52,074 nucleotides of DNA from Cyanobacteriota bacterium (GTDB lineage: Bacteria; Cyanobacteriota; Cyanobacteriia; PCC-6307; Cyanobiaceae). Below, piece by piece: positions 32,139 through 41,252 of the stretch. The translations under genes and the position numbers were made by a program. The stretch's first letter is position 1; every line of letters begins with the position of its first letter. The notes under the pieces were generated by a model. The model was given only the letters and a program-made list of their open reading frames with translations, was not told where the DNA came from and did no database searches. Where the stretch lies: contig JAPLIC010000014.1 in the NCBI GenBank assembly GCA_026389315.1, positions 1-52,074 on the forward strand, in the 5' to 3' direction.

Positions 32139-32507
32139 TCAATCCTCCCCAATCCCACGAACAGCATCATCCCGTAACCGCTCAATTGCCGCCAGGATCC
32201 CCTCGCGACTGGCCGGCAACGGAAACGGCCCTGCCTCATAACGTGCCTCCACGGCATAGGGCTGCAACGCCAACAGCACCGAATCCAGCTCCATACCCGC
32301 CAATGCCACCAGCTCATGCAGCATGTGGCTGAACGGCGGCCGTTCATCCCGCAGCACGATGCGGATCTTGAGCAACTTCTCCACCGCCTGCTGGGCCGTG
32401 AAGCCCCATTCCTCTTCCGGGTAGGCCGGGTCGAGGTTGAGCCGCAGGGCACGCAGGTGGCGATCCACCAGGGCCAACAGCACGCGGGCGTCCTCCTGGG
32501 GCGTCAT
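32139..32507 (-). CDS. HEPN-domain protein (toxin/substrate-binding partner of an MNT pair)
   Basis: The product is 122 residues and alpha-helical. WGFTAQQAVEKLLKIRIVLR is a HEPN core, and R56-PPFS-H61 supplies the Rx4-6H motif of RNase-type HEPN toxins. The start overlaps the MNT nucleotidyltransferase stop by 4 bp. In characterised HepT-MntA modules the MNT partner AMPylates and silences the HEPN RNase. That mechanism is inferred here from the pairing. The module sits directly after the hsdM remnant with a 4-bp overlap, as a defence-type cassette. Confidence 0.82.
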   Translation of the reverse strand: MTPQEDARVLLALVDRHLRALRLNLDPAYPEEEWGFTAQQAVEKLLKIRIVLRDERPPFSHMLHELVALAGMELDSVLLALQPYAVEARYEAGPFPLPASREGILAAIERLRDDAVRGIGED

Positions 32508-32908
32508 GGCCGCACCACCAGCACCCGACCCTGGCGCGCCGCTTCGCTGATCACATGCCAGCGGGAGCCGGCCAAACGGGCGGCATCAGCGCTGCCGCTC
32601 ACGATCAGGTCCACCGGCAGCTTCAGCGGTTTAAGTGGCTCAAAGTGGCGCCACCAGCTAGCCACCTTCGCCTGGCCTTCCAGGTGGGGGGTGTGTTCCA
32701 CCACCAGCAGGTCGAGGTCCGAGTCGGGCCGGGCGGTGCCCGTGGCGCGGGAGCCGAACAGCACCAACGCCTGCACCGTGGGATCGGCCGCGATCGCCCG
32801 CAGCGCCAGTTCCAAGTCCACGTGCCGTTCGCCCTCAAGACCCGGACCCAGATCGGGCAGGGCGAAGGGCTGGGGAGTGGTCCAGTCGGCGAGGGTGGCG
32901 GCGGTCAT
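32504..32908 (-). CDS. MNT-type nucleotidyltransferase (antitoxin partner of the HEPN protein)
   Basis: The product is 134 residues. The active-site signature [19 protein letters not shown] (residues 52-70) has the GS dipeptide and D64/D66 of minimal nucleotidyltransferases. A later Asp ([10 protein letters not shown]) completes the triad. It overlaps the hsdM stop by 4 bp at one end and the HEPN start by 4 bp at the other, so all three would be translated in sequence. It probably modifies the HEPN toxin. Confidence 0.85.
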   Translation of the reverse strand: MTAATLADWTTPQPFALPDLGPGLEGERHVDLELALRAIAADPTVQALVLFGSRATGTARPDSDLDLLVVEHTPHLEGQAKVASWWRHFEPLKPLKLPVDLIVSGSADAARLAGSRWHVISEAARQGRVLVVRP

Positions 32909-34207
32909 GCTTCCAGTATCCCCGCCACATTCAGGGCAATCGTGGCCTCCAGCTCCCGAGCCTGGCCGTTCAGTCCCTCAAGCTCTTCCTGCAGCGTCTC
33001 CAGCTGCTCCTTGAAGTCCTCATCGCTGAGGTCTTCCCCCGCCGCCACGCCCACATAGCGGCCGGGGTTGAGGCTCCAGCCCTGGGCTTCAATAGCATCG
33101 AGTGTGGCCGCCTTGCACAGGCCGGCGACATCGCGGTATCCAGGCTCTCCGCCAGATTCCGAACCGAAATAAGCCTCGATCCAGCGCTGGGCCTCCTCGC
33201 CGCCGAGGGTCACGTCCACCGCTTCGCCGCGGTAGAGGCGCACGGTGTTGGCCAGGAAGCCGATCTGGGCGTCGCTCCAGTCGCGATGGGCCCGGTCAAT
33301 CTGGCGATAGAGGTGACGGGCATCCAGGAACAGCACTTTGTCTTCCCGGGCCGTGCCCACTTTGCCGCGATCGAAGAACCACAATGTACACGGTAGCGTC
33401 ACCGTATAGAACATGTTGGGCCCCACCGCCACCATCACATCCACCGCCTTCGCCTCAATCAACTTCTGGCGAATCGCCTGCTCCGATCCCCTGGCATCGG
33501 AGGCGGAGTTGGCCATGACGAAGCCGGCCCTGCCCTTCTCGTTCAGCGAAGAGTAAAAGAGCTGAATCCACAGGTAGTTGGCGTTATCCACGCTCGGCGT
33601 ACCGAACGGGAAGCGCCTGCCGGGGCCGGTGGCGGCGCTGAGCTTTGCCATGTCCACCGCGTTCACATTGAACGGCGGATTGGCCATCACAATGTCAAAA
33701 GCTCCCACCGAATCGTGCGGATCCTGGTAGTAGCTGTTCATATCGCCACCGTGGAAGATGCGACCTTCGAGGCCATGCACCGCCAGGTTCAGGCGGCATA
33801 GGCGCCCGGTTTCATCGGTCTTCTCCATCGCCGCCTTGCCCAGGTCGCGCTCGGGTGGCGCCACCCAGCCTTGGAAACCGCGGCTGGGATCACCGGGCTC
33901 GGGGTGGGCTGGCGGGTGCTGCAGCTACAGACGCCTGGCGCCCCTGGGCCGGCCCACCATTGCTGTTGCGTGAGCGAGCCGGCGGTGGCTCGATGTCAGG
34001 GGCCTTCAGGCCACCGCCTGGCCCTCGCGCCTTCTCTGCCGCTCCCATCGCCACCACCAGGCTTTTGGCTTCCTCCAGCTGGGTGTCGCTAAGCGGCTCT
34101 CCCACCCCCTGCTCCAGGGCAGCCTTGATCTCAGCATTGCTGATCCGGCTGCCATCTTCGGGGATCAGGGCGATCAGGGCGTCGGTGAGGTCGGTGCTGA
34201 GGGGCAT
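32905..34207 (-). pseudogene. hsdM: Type I modification methylase subunit M, internally deleted
   Basis: The 5' piece starts at the ATG at 34207 and encodes a winged-helix-like leader (MPLSTDLTDALIALIPEDGS, ISNAEIKAAL), then a Pro/Arg-rich linker to about 33890. The 3' piece, in another frame from 33864, begins [21 protein letters not shown]. It contains motif [11 protein letters not shown] and the C-terminal half through NVAGILEA. Lost between them are the N-terminal helical domain and motif I (the DPACGSGG-type AdoMet loop), about 200 residues, plus the reading frame. The product could not bind AdoMet. The stop overlaps the MNT start. Confidence 0.85.
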
Positions 34208-34232
34208 CAGACCGGGATGGCAAGGCTGGGAC

Positions 34233-35936
34233 TCAAGACGAACAGCTGTAGTGGGACACGCCACCAGCATTGAAGAATTGCCGGGGCCTCAGTTGGTCGT
34301 ACTTTGCCGCCACTTCCGCTGATTGCTCAGCGTAGGGATGGCTGAAGACCGTCTGCAGCTCCTTGATCAAGCCATAATCTCCCTGGGCAGCTTTCTCATA
34401 GGCCGGTGCGATCAGCCACTCGCGCCAGGTGACTTTGAGGTTGATGCGTTTCATCGCTGCAGATGTCCCTTGGGTGTCGCCGCCGGCCGTGATGCGCTCG
34501 CGCCAGCGTTGCAGCCACTGAGTCCACTGCCCATCGAGCTGCTCTGAGCTGGGCACGTAGAAGCTCTCTTTCAAGACTGATGGTTGTTCTGGAATGTCAG
34601 ACAGCTTGCGGAAGAAGATCGTGTAATCAGCCCTGGAGAGAACCAACAGCTCAAAGAGCTCGTTCACCAGCTCTGCGTCATAGCTGATCAGGCCGAGCTT
34701 GCTGGCCCACATCGCCTCGATCTCTTGCTGCATCGCATCTGCAAAGCCTTCGCGGATTTGATCGAGCCGCGCCAGTGCATCCGGCTCATCTGTAAGCAGC
34801 AATCGGATGGCAGACCAGAACATCTGATAGTTGGCTTCAGCCGCCAGCGGTTGGTTGAAGAAGCAGAAATGCTCGCCGCCGCCGGTCCAGGGCTGGAATC
34901 GGGGATCGAACAATTCGCAGAAGCCAAAGGGCCCGTAATCGAGGGTGTAGCCACCTGCGGCGCAGTTGTCACTGTTGAAATTGCCCTGGCAGTAGCCAAC
35001 GCGCAGCCAGTTGGCCACCAGGGAGGTCAGCCGTTTGCGAAACAACCTGGCCAGCTCCAGCACCTGATCGCTGAACTCCAGAGCCGGATCGATCTCTGGC
35101 CGGTAGTTCCGCTCGATCAGGTGCGCCACGATCATCCGCAACTCGTTCAGGGCACCCGGATGGGCATTGCTGCGGGCGCGACGGGCGAACAGCTCCAGCT
35201 GGCCAACCCGCAGAAAAGAAGGTGCAACGCGGGTTGTGATCGCCGCCGGGTTGTCGACCATGATGTCGGGATCAAATGACCGGGAGTTCGGGGCGTACCA
35301 GGGCCGGCGCACGGTTTCGGACCTGGACACATAGAGCGTCAGCGAGCGGGAGCTGGGCACCCCCAGGGCATGCATGAATTCCTGGGCCAGAAACTCGCGC
35401 ACGCTGGAGCGCAGCACGGCACGGCCATCGGCGCCGCGGCAGTAGGGCGTCGGGCCACCGCCTTTGAGTTGCATCTCCCAGCGTCGGCCCTTGAACAGGC
35501 CCTCAAACACGGAAATCGCCCGGCCATCGCCATAACCATTGCCGGTTCCAAACGGGCACTGCTGGCTGTATTCGGTGCCGTAGATCGAGAGGGCATAACC
35601 GGTTGCCCAGCCAAACGGTCGCAGCGGCTGGCGCGCCACGCTGATGTCACCGGAAAACAGCCGCAAGAAGTCTTCGTCGTGGGCCAGCCCTTCGTCCAGA
35701 CCCAGGTCGTTGAATAATGTGCCGCTGTGGGCCACGTACTGCGGCGCTGGCAGCGGCGTGGGGGTCACCGGCACGTAATGGCCGGAGAACACCTGGCGGG
35801 GCTTGTGATCGTGGCCATCGCCGCTGGCCTGGGGATCGGCCTGGAGGGAATCCAGCAACGAATAGTCGGCCCGTTGGCCAAATTCAGCAAAGCTGGTTGT
35901 TGTGGCTGAATCGCAGGCACTCGAGGGGGCTGGCAT
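34233..35936 (-). CDS. selO: SelO/YdiU-family protein adenylyltransferase (pseudokinase fold)
   Basis: The product is 567 residues from the ATG at 35936; a GTG at 35999 would add 21. It carries the SelO core: [65 protein letters not shown] and [20 protein letters not shown]. Further on are [20 protein letters not shown] and [10 protein letters not shown]. SelO transfers AMP to hydroxyl side chains of target proteins and helps redox homeostasis in other bacteria. Bacterial members have the kinase-like fold with a flipped ATP. The gene is complete and lies just upstream of the hsdM remnant on the same strand. Confidence 0.92.
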   Translation of the reverse strand: MPAPSSACDSATTTSFAEFGQRADYSLLDSLQADPQASGDGHDHKPRQVFSGHYVPVTPTPLPAPQYVAHSGTLFNDLGLDEGLAHDEDFLRLFSGDISVARQPLRPFGWATGYALSIYGTEYSQQCPFGTGNGYGDGRAISVFEGLFKGRRWEMQLKGGGPTPYCRGADGRAVLRSSVREFLAQEFMHALGVPSSRSLTLYVSRSETVRRPWYAPNSRSFDPDIMVDNPAAITTRVAPSFLRVGQLELFARRARSNAHPGALNELRMIVAHLIERNYRPEIDPALEFSDQVLELARLFRKRLTSLVANWLRVGYCQGNFNSDNCAAGGYTLDYGPFGFCELFDPRFQPWTGGGEHFCFFNQPLAAEANYQMFWSAIRLLLTDEPDALARLDQIREGFADAMQQEIEAMWASKLGLISYDAELVNELFELLVLSRADYTIFFRKLSDIPEQPSVLKESFYVPSSEQLDGQWTQWLQRWRERITAGGDTQGTSAAMKRINLKVTWREWLIAPAYEKAAQGDYGLIKELQTVFSHPYAEQSAEVAAKYDQLRPRQFFNAGGVSHYSCSS

Positions 35937-36121
35937 GGGCACGATCGTCACGGGTGTCTCTGGTGCTGGGCTTGCCGGGGCCAGGCCCTGACGCTGCACC
36001 CATCATCCCTCGCTTCGCACCGGCCTTCGCACCTGCCTTGGCAGGAACTGCCATACCCTTGGCAAGCCAGGCCGCAACGGCCCAAACTGGTTGCAGGCCA
36101 GGACCCTTGGGCACTACAAAC

Positions 36122-36388
36122 ATGGCAGAGTCCGATTGCCCTGCAGCTGGTCCCCAGCCCCTGGAGCTGGCGGCAGGGGTGCATCAGCTATGCGGCTGCG
36201 GCCGCAGTCGCCACGGCTGGATGTGCGACGGCTCCCATCTGGGCAGCGGCAGGGTGTCTTACGAGCTCCGGCTGCGCGAACCCAGCTTGGTGCAGATGTG
36301 TGGCTGCGGCCGATCAAGGCGCCATCCCCTCTGCGATGGCAGCCATGCCAAAGCGCTTCGCCAGCCCTGGTGGCGCTGGTGGCGATGA
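36122..36388 (+). CDS. Small protein with two CDGSH iron-sulfur motifs
   Basis: The product is 88 residues from the ATG at 36122. Two [2Fe-2S] CDGSH motifs are complete: C24, C26, C35 and H39 in CGCGRSRHGWMCDGSH, and C60, C62, C71 and H75 in CGCGRSRRHPLCDGSH. Bacterial double-CDGSH proteins bind two 3Cys-1His clusters and are linked to redox or iron metabolism. It is unusually compact and ends in a Trp/Arg-rich tail (QPWWRWWR). The stop overlaps the start of the channel-like gene by 4 bp (ATGA), which argues for cotranslation. It is antiparallel to selO with 185 bp between the starts. Confidence 0.85.
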   Translation: MAESDCPAAGPQPLELAAGVHQLCGCGRSRHGWMCDGSHLGSGRVSYELRLREPSLVQMCGCGRSRRHPLCDGSHAKALRQPWWRWWR

Positions 36389-37452
36389 ACAGGTCGCTGC
36401 GCCCCTGGCCTGCGTTGCTCTTGCTGCTGCTGGCCGTTCCCCTGCCAGCGCTGGCCGCCGGGGTGCTGCGGGTGGGGGTTCTCGATGGATCGCCCCCTTG
36501 TTCGTTGCAAAAAAACCGGGGGCAGTGGCAGGGTCGGGCGGTGGAACTGTGGGAGTTGATTGCCCGGCGTGAGGACCTGGCTTACCTGATGAGCGGCTAT
36601 CCCAATCCCCGCAGCCTGCTGGAGGCCGCCCGCAATGATCAGGTCGACATCGGCGTCGGCTGCCTGACGATGGCGCCGGAGAGAGTGGGCAAATACCGCT
36701 TCAGTCTGGTGTTCCAGGAGCGGGGCCTGGCCCTGATGCTGCCCGCAGAAGCGGGAGCCAACAGCCTGAGGTTGCTCACCACCCTTGTCAATACCGAGTT
36801 GCTGAAGGTGATCGGGGGCTATCTGCTGGCGATCGGCCTGATCAGCAGCGTCGTCTGGCTGGATGAGCACCGGGGGAAAGACAGCAGCAGCAAACGGGAG
36901 CAGCTGCGCCGCTTTGCCTTGATTTACCAGGTGTTGGCCTCAGGCCCGGGCACCAACATGATCGTCAGTCGCACCCGCGGCCATGCCCTGGTGCTGCTGG
37001 CCTGGCTTGTGCGCATCATCGGCGCCTCGATGATCGTCAGCACCATCACCTTGGATGCCCTGCGCGAGCCGGCGGCACGCGGTTTCCAGCCCCGCAGGCT
37101 GACGGATTTGATCGGCCTGCGGATCGCGGTGCGGCCCGGCAGCGTCAGTGAACATCTACTGAAGATTCCGCCCCTGGCTGGCCGGGTGAAGCTGGTGAGC
37201 CTGAGCACGGTCGAGCAAGGGCCGGAGCTGCTGCGGCAAGGCATAGCCGACGGGGTGCTCGCCGATGAGCAGCAGCTTGTCTACGTGCTGGAGCAAACCC
37301 CACCGGATCAGCGCTCCCGGCTGCGGCTGGCCCTCAAGGACAGCTACCGGGAATCCCAGGCCTTCGTCTATTCCCCCAACTTGGATGGCGCAATGGTAAC
37401 GCGCCTCGATCGCGCCATCAGCCAAGCCAAACGCGATGGGTTGGTGCCATGA
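36385..37452 (+). CDS. Periplasmic-binding-type ligand-gated ion channel (GluR0-like)
   Basis: The product is 355 residues from the ATG at 36385. The signal peptide is PALLLLLLAVPLPALAAG. A split solute-binding fold follows: VLRVGVLDGSPPCSL...WQGRAVELWELIARR and NDQVDIGVGCLTMAPERV. It is interrupted by membrane segments (LKVIGGYLLAIGLISSVVWL, then a pore-loop-like ASGPGTNMIVSRTRGHALVLLAWLVRIIGASMIVST), and the second lobe starts LTDLIGLRIAVRPGSVSEHLL. This is the architecture of prokaryotic glutamate-receptor channels; GluR0 of Synechocystis is the precedent. There is no TVGYG-type potassium filter, so selectivity is unclear. It is coupled to the CDGSH gene. Confidence 0.75.
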   Translation: MNRSLRPWPALLLLLLAVPLPALAAGVLRVGVLDGSPPCSLQKNRGQWQGRAVELWELIARREDLAYLMSGYPNPRSLLEAARNDQVDIGVGCLTMAPERVGKYRFSLVFQERGLALMLPAEAGANSLRLLTTLVNTELLKVIGGYLLAIGLISSVVWLDEHRGKDSSSKREQLRRFALIYQVLASGPGTNMIVSRTRGHALVLLAWLVRIIGASMIVSTITLDALREPAARGFQPRRLTDLIGLRIAVRPGSVSEHLLKIPPLAGRVKLVSLSTVEQGPELLRQGIADGVLADEQQLVYVLEQTPPDQRSRLRLALKDSYRESQAFVYSPNLDGAMVTRLDRAISQAKRDGLVP

Positions 37453-38510
37453 GAGCGGGGGGCGGAGACGTCCACCCGGGAGGCGTCAGGTTCTATGGGC
37501 CCCGGCCGGAACCACAATCGCTGACGGAAAGGATCCACCACCAAAGTGCCGTCATTGACGAAGCTGGCACCCAATTGGGCCGCCGGGCGGTCCCAGGTGC
37601 CAATGCCGCCGCAACGCCGGGCGCCAGCCGGTGTGTCCTTGAGGAACAGGGTCACACCCTCCATGCGGCGCACCGCCGAGCCATCACTGCCGACCAACTC
37701 CACCCCCTTTCCCGGCGGCAGGCGGTAGGCCAGCACCTGCTCACTCACCCCGGCGCAGGTGCTCAGGGTCAAGTTGGCTTCGGGATGGGGCTCGAGCCGC
37801 ACGGTTCGGCTCAACTGGTTGAACCAGGCGCGGTTGATGTTCAGGGACGGCGCATGGAGGCCGTCGTCGTAGCCGGTATCGACCTGGGCCACGGCAATGC
37901 TGGAGCCGATGCGCGCCGGAATCGAGGGGATATTGGGGCAAGGGCCGCGCTGGGGGGCGGCGGGGCAGTGGAGCGCGGCCGCATTGGTGCCGAAATAGCC
38001 AGCGCTGGAGAGGGGCTGGAAGCCGGCCTGGCGTAATTCGCCATCGGCACAGAAGCTGGCCTGATCAGCGCGACGCAGCAGCCCATTGGCGTAATCCAGG
38101 GTCCAGACATGCTGGCGCAACAGATCGGTGCCGATCAGACCCGCCTGGGGCAGGGGGCCGCGAATGCCGCTGTGGTCCTGCACATTGAGGCGCAACGGCG
38201 CCAACGGTCCGAAGAAATCGACGCCGGCAAACGTGTTGCTGCTGCCCTGCAGCGGCACCGGACCCCGCCTGCCCAGAAAGGTGCCAGGCGAAATGGCGCT
38301 GCCATCAGCCCCCAGATCGAGCACGAAAAAGCCGCTGCGGCCCTGCACCCGCAGCGGCGTGTAGGGCATGCCGCTGGAGATCACCAGCGAGCGCGTTTCG
38401 CCGAGACAGGCCGGCAGCGGTGAGGCTGGGCCGGGCAGCGGCGTCAGCAACGCCAGAACCAGCAAGGGCAGGACGATCAGAATCTGATGGGGGCGGGCCA
38501 ATAAGTGCAT
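37368..38510 (-). CDS. Retropepsin-like aspartyl protease-fold secreted protein
   Basis: The product is 380 residues from the ATG at 38510, chosen for its signal peptide (LIVLPLLVLALLTPLPGPASP). Residues 62-75 (FFVLDLGADGSAIS) match the first catalytic loop of pepsin-like folds, but with DLG in place of DTG. A second loop, VAQVDTGYDDGLHA (near 220), has a regular DTG. Other blocks, such as QAGLIGTDLLRQHVWTLDY, are typical of PepX/retropepsin-like gag-polyprotein relatives. The 3' end overlaps the channel gene by 85 bp tail to tail. It may be a protease or an inactive homologue. Confidence 0.7.
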   Translation of the reverse strand: MHLLARPHQILIVLPLLVLALLTPLPGPASPLPACLGETRSLVISSGMPYTPLRVQGRSGFFVLDLGADGSAISPGTFLGRRGPVPLQGSSNTFAGVDFFGPLAPLRLNVQDHSGIRGPLPQAGLIGTDLLRQHVWTLDYANGLLRRADQASFCADGELRQAGFQPLSSAGYFGTNAAALHCPAAPQRGPCPNIPSIPARIGSSIAVAQVDTGYDDGLHAPSLNINRAWFNQLSRTVRLEPHPEANLTLSTCAGVSEQVLAYRLPPGKGVELVGSDGSAVRRMEGVTLFLKDTPAGARRCGGIGTWDRPAAQLGASFVNDGTLVVDPFRQRLWFRPGPIEPDASRVDVSAPRSHGTNPSRLAWLMARSRRVTIAPSKLGE

Positions 38511-38759
38511 GAAATATGGACCGAGATGGAAGCCTGATTCTGCTGATTTTAGCAGCAAAATTTAAATCAGATGGAGATCCCCCCAGTGGCAGGACATCCA
38601 GCCCCTCTAGCTCGGTTTCCGCCTTGGCATGCCGTCCTGCTTCCATCTCATTACACCTGTCTCCATGCCGCCAATATTGACCTGATTGGCTTGATCGAAG
38701 ATCGTTCATTCAACCGGATCATTCCGCTTGCTTTTCAACCCTTTTCGTCCCCCCAGCCG

Positions 38760-39461
38760 ATGACCTTTCCCGTCTCTCTTGGTCACCGCGCCCGCGGTTA
38801 TCCAGCGCAGTCCCGCCAAAACAGCGAAGCCCTGTCGTTAGCCCTGGGATTCTCCCTGGGTTCAGCCCTGGTCGTCGGTGGGCTCGGCCTGCGTTGGCCC
38901 GTGCTGCTGAGTGCCGTGGTACCACCCCTGGCGGCGGGGAGCTTCTGGCAACGGCGCCGCTCACGGGCCCCCAACCCCTTTCTTGCCAACAGCGCATCGA
39001 AGGCCAACAGCCTCCTTGAGGCGAGCCTCCTAGAGGCGAGCCTCTTGGAGGCCAGGGGCCTGCAAAACCGCCTGAATCAATTATGCGGAAACGGGGCCAA
39101 AAATGCGATCTGGCGCTTGCGCTGGGAGGGCCTCGCCACGCAGATGGAAGCGATTCGCTCTCAAGCCGCTCGCTGTATCGAGCTGGAACCGCAGGCGGCG
39201 GTTCCCTTGCTGGTTTGCATGGAGGAATTGCTTGATCGGATTGAAACGGTGGGGCGAATGATGCAGCAGCTGGAACTGCACGCCCCTTCGCCACTCTCCG
39301 GCAGCTATGGGCTGGTCAACCGGCGCATGGAGGAGCTCCAAAACCATCTGAGCAGCCACATCAGAAGGCTGCAGGAAATTCACGACAGCGCCCTGGAACA
39401 ATCCATGCTCCATCCGGGCGAACCCATCGATTTTCAACACCTACTCACCAAAGCACTATGA
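38760..39461 (+). CDS. Membrane-anchored helical protein of unknown function with SLLEA repeats
   Basis: The product is 233 residues from the ATG at 38760; an upstream open frame from 38571 looks non-coding. Two hydrophobic segments (LALGFSLGSALVVGGLGL, WPVLLSAVVPPLAAGSFW) lead into a long helical cytoplasmic part. This includes three exact-length SLLEA repeats and LLVCMEELLDRIETVGRMMQ. The pattern (two helices then a helical bundle) recalls XpaC-type proteins found near tellurite-resistance or VWA genes, but this is only resemblance. It overlaps the next gene by 4 bp, so they act together or are coregulated. Confidence 0.6.
   Translation: MTFPVSLGHRARGYPAQSRQNSEALSLALGFSLGSALVVGGLGLRWPVLLSAVVPPLAAGSFWQRRRSRAPNPFLANSASKANSLLEASLLEASLLEARGLQNRLNQLCGNGAKNAIWRLRWEGLATQMEAIRSQAARCIELEPQAAVPLLVCMEELLDRIETVGRMMQQLELHAPSPLSGSYGLVNRRMEELQNHLSSHIRRLQEIHDSALEQSMLHPGEPIDFQHLLTKAL
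39009..39053 (+). repeat. Three 15-bp tandem units encoding SLLEA
   Basis: AGCCTCCTTGAGGCG, AGCCTCCTAGAGGCG and AGCCTCTTGGAGGCC follow in frame within the helical protein. Differences are mostly silent, so the peptide repeat is kept. Confidence 0.8.
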
Positions 39462-41230
39462 AAACCTTCATTAGAATTTGGCCCGAAACTGTTTTGATCT
39501 TGTTTGGCTCGGTTTTCATCTTCCGGATGCTGCAACCTGCCTGGCGCACACCCATCACTTCTCCTGAGGCAGCCCTGCAGCAGCTCGAAAGCAAGATCCT
39601 CCCCGCCATCGAAGTGCAAACGGCCGATGCAATCACCATGGATCCTGCCGACACGGCAGCCTCGGCCCTCACAGCTGCTGATCGCCTGCCAGCGGTTGAG
39701 GCGTTTCCGCTCTACGGCGCCGATGCGCTGCCCCAGAACCCCGGCACGACCGTGCAGCGGATCGAAATCGTCAGCTCGGTGGAGAAGGCTGACGGCAGAC
39801 ATCCTGAAAATCGTTGGCTGGTGGATGTGGCGGAGCGCTTCAACCAGCGCCGCGAGCGGATCGGCGGCGGTCCACCGATCGAGGTGGTGGTCCGCGCCAT
39901 TCCATCGGGTCTTGGCGCCCAGATGCTGGCCGCCGGCAAGATGCGGCCGGCAGGCTATTCCCCCGCCGGCCAGTCCTGGCTGGAACTGCTGCGCCACCAG
40001 GGCCTTACCACCACGCTGATCAGCGACAAGCTTGTCGCCAACACCACGGTGATCGCCGTACGCCAATCCGCCTGGCAACGGCTGAATCAAGGTTCTGCAA
40101 GCGAGATCAACTTCGGGCAGGTGGTCGACCAGATCCTTGCCGGCAACTTGAAGCTGGGCTATTCCAACCCCTACACCAGCTCGGCTGGATTGGATTTCCT
40201 GCAGACCCTACTCTGGGTGCTTGCCGGCCATGGCCAAGACCGCAAACCCCTGACCGCCGCTGAATTGAACCGCCCCCAGATCACCAAGGGGTTTGATCTA
40301 CTGCAACAAAGAACTGTCGGCACCGCACCGACCTACCCCCAATCGATTCAGATGTGGAAAAGCCAGCCCAGTCGCTTCGATGCGGTCGTGATGGCGCACC
40401 AGAGCTTCAACCAATTGAAGCAGCAACCGGGCTTCGAGGATCTGGTGGAGGTGCCCTTCGGCACACCCCAGAATTCACCGCTGGCCGCCTTTCCCTGGAC
40501 CACGGCCCAAGAGCGGCTGGCCCTGCAACGGTTTGCCCAATTCGCCAGCTCCAAGCCGATGCAGGCCCTGGCCAAGCAGCGGGGCTACGGCGAACCGCAA
40601 GGCATCGCTGCCGCTGCCAAACCGCCCCAGCCTGATGGCGCCCTGCTCAGTCAGGCCCAAACCCTGTGGAAACAACGCAAGGATGGTGGCCGCACCGTGT
40701 ACTTGCAGCTGGTTATAGACACCAGCGGCTCCATGAACAAGGAGCAGCGCCTCAGCCAGCTCAAGAAGGCGATCACCCTGGCCACTCCTGCGATCAATGA
40801 CGGTAATCAGGTTGGTTTGATCAGCTTCAGCGACCATCCCGTGCGCCAGATGCCACTCCAGCCGATCAATGCCGGGGGACGCCGACAACTGATCGCCAGC
40901 ATCAACAGCTTGCAGGCAGATGGCCCCACTGCTCTCTATGACGGTTTGGCCGTGGGCATGGCGGATTTGATGAAAGCACGTCAGAAGGATCCCAACGGTC
41001 GTTTCCACTTGTTGCTACTAACCGATGGCCAACGCACCCAGGGATTGGACTTTGGCACTATGCGTGACGTCATTGATAAGAGCGGTATCGTGATCACCCC
41101 GATTGCCTATGGAGAGGTGAATCAACATGAGCTCAAGTCCATCGCAGACCTGCGCGAAAGCCTGGTTTATCAGGGGACTCCAGCTTTGGTTATGCCCCTG
41201 ATGAAGGACCTCTTCCAAACCAATCTCTAA
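39458..41230 (+). CDS. Solute-binding plus von Willebrand factor A domain protein
   Basis: The product is 590 residues. An N-terminal signal anchor (PETVLILFGSVFIFRML) is followed by a substrate-binding fold of the SBP_bac_11 type (VAERFNQRRERIGGGPPIEV, LKLGYSNPYTSSAGLDFLQ, RFDAVVMAHQSFNQL). From about residue 410 comes a VWA domain with an intact metal-ion-dependent adhesion site (LVIDTSGSMNKEQRL; later LLLLTDGQRTQG). This fusion occurs in cyanobacteria and other bacteria as a membrane-associated protein of unknown role. Ligand binding may be coupled to VWA-mediated contacts. It overlaps the upstream gene by 4 bp. Confidence 0.85.
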   Translation: MKTFIRIWPETVLILFGSVFIFRMLQPAWRTPITSPEAALQQLESKILPAIEVQTADAITMDPADTAASALTAADRLPAVEAFPLYGADALPQNPGTTVQRIEIVSSVEKADGRHPENRWLVDVAERFNQRRERIGGGPPIEVVVRAIPSGLGAQMLAAGKMRPAGYSPAGQSWLELLRHQGLTTTLISDKLVANTTVIAVRQSAWQRLNQGSASEINFGQVVDQILAGNLKLGYSNPYTSSAGLDFLQTLLWVLAGHGQDRKPLTAAELNRPQITKGFDLLQQRTVGTAPTYPQSIQMWKSQPSRFDAVVMAHQSFNQLKQQPGFEDLVEVPFGTPQNSPLAAFPWTTAQERLALQRFAQFASSKPMQALAKQRGYGEPQGIAAAAKPPQPDGALLSQAQTLWKQRKDGGRTVYLQLVIDTSGSMNKEQRLSQLKKAITLATPAINDGNQVGLISFSDHPVRQMPLQPINAGGRRQLIASINSLQADGPTALYDGLAVGMADLMKARQKDPNGRFHLLLLTDGQRTQGLDFGTMRDVIDKSGIVITPIAYGEVNQHELKSIADLRESLVYQGTPALVMPLMKDLFQTNL

Positions 41231-41252
41231 ATCCACTTCATCGTCCTTTCCG

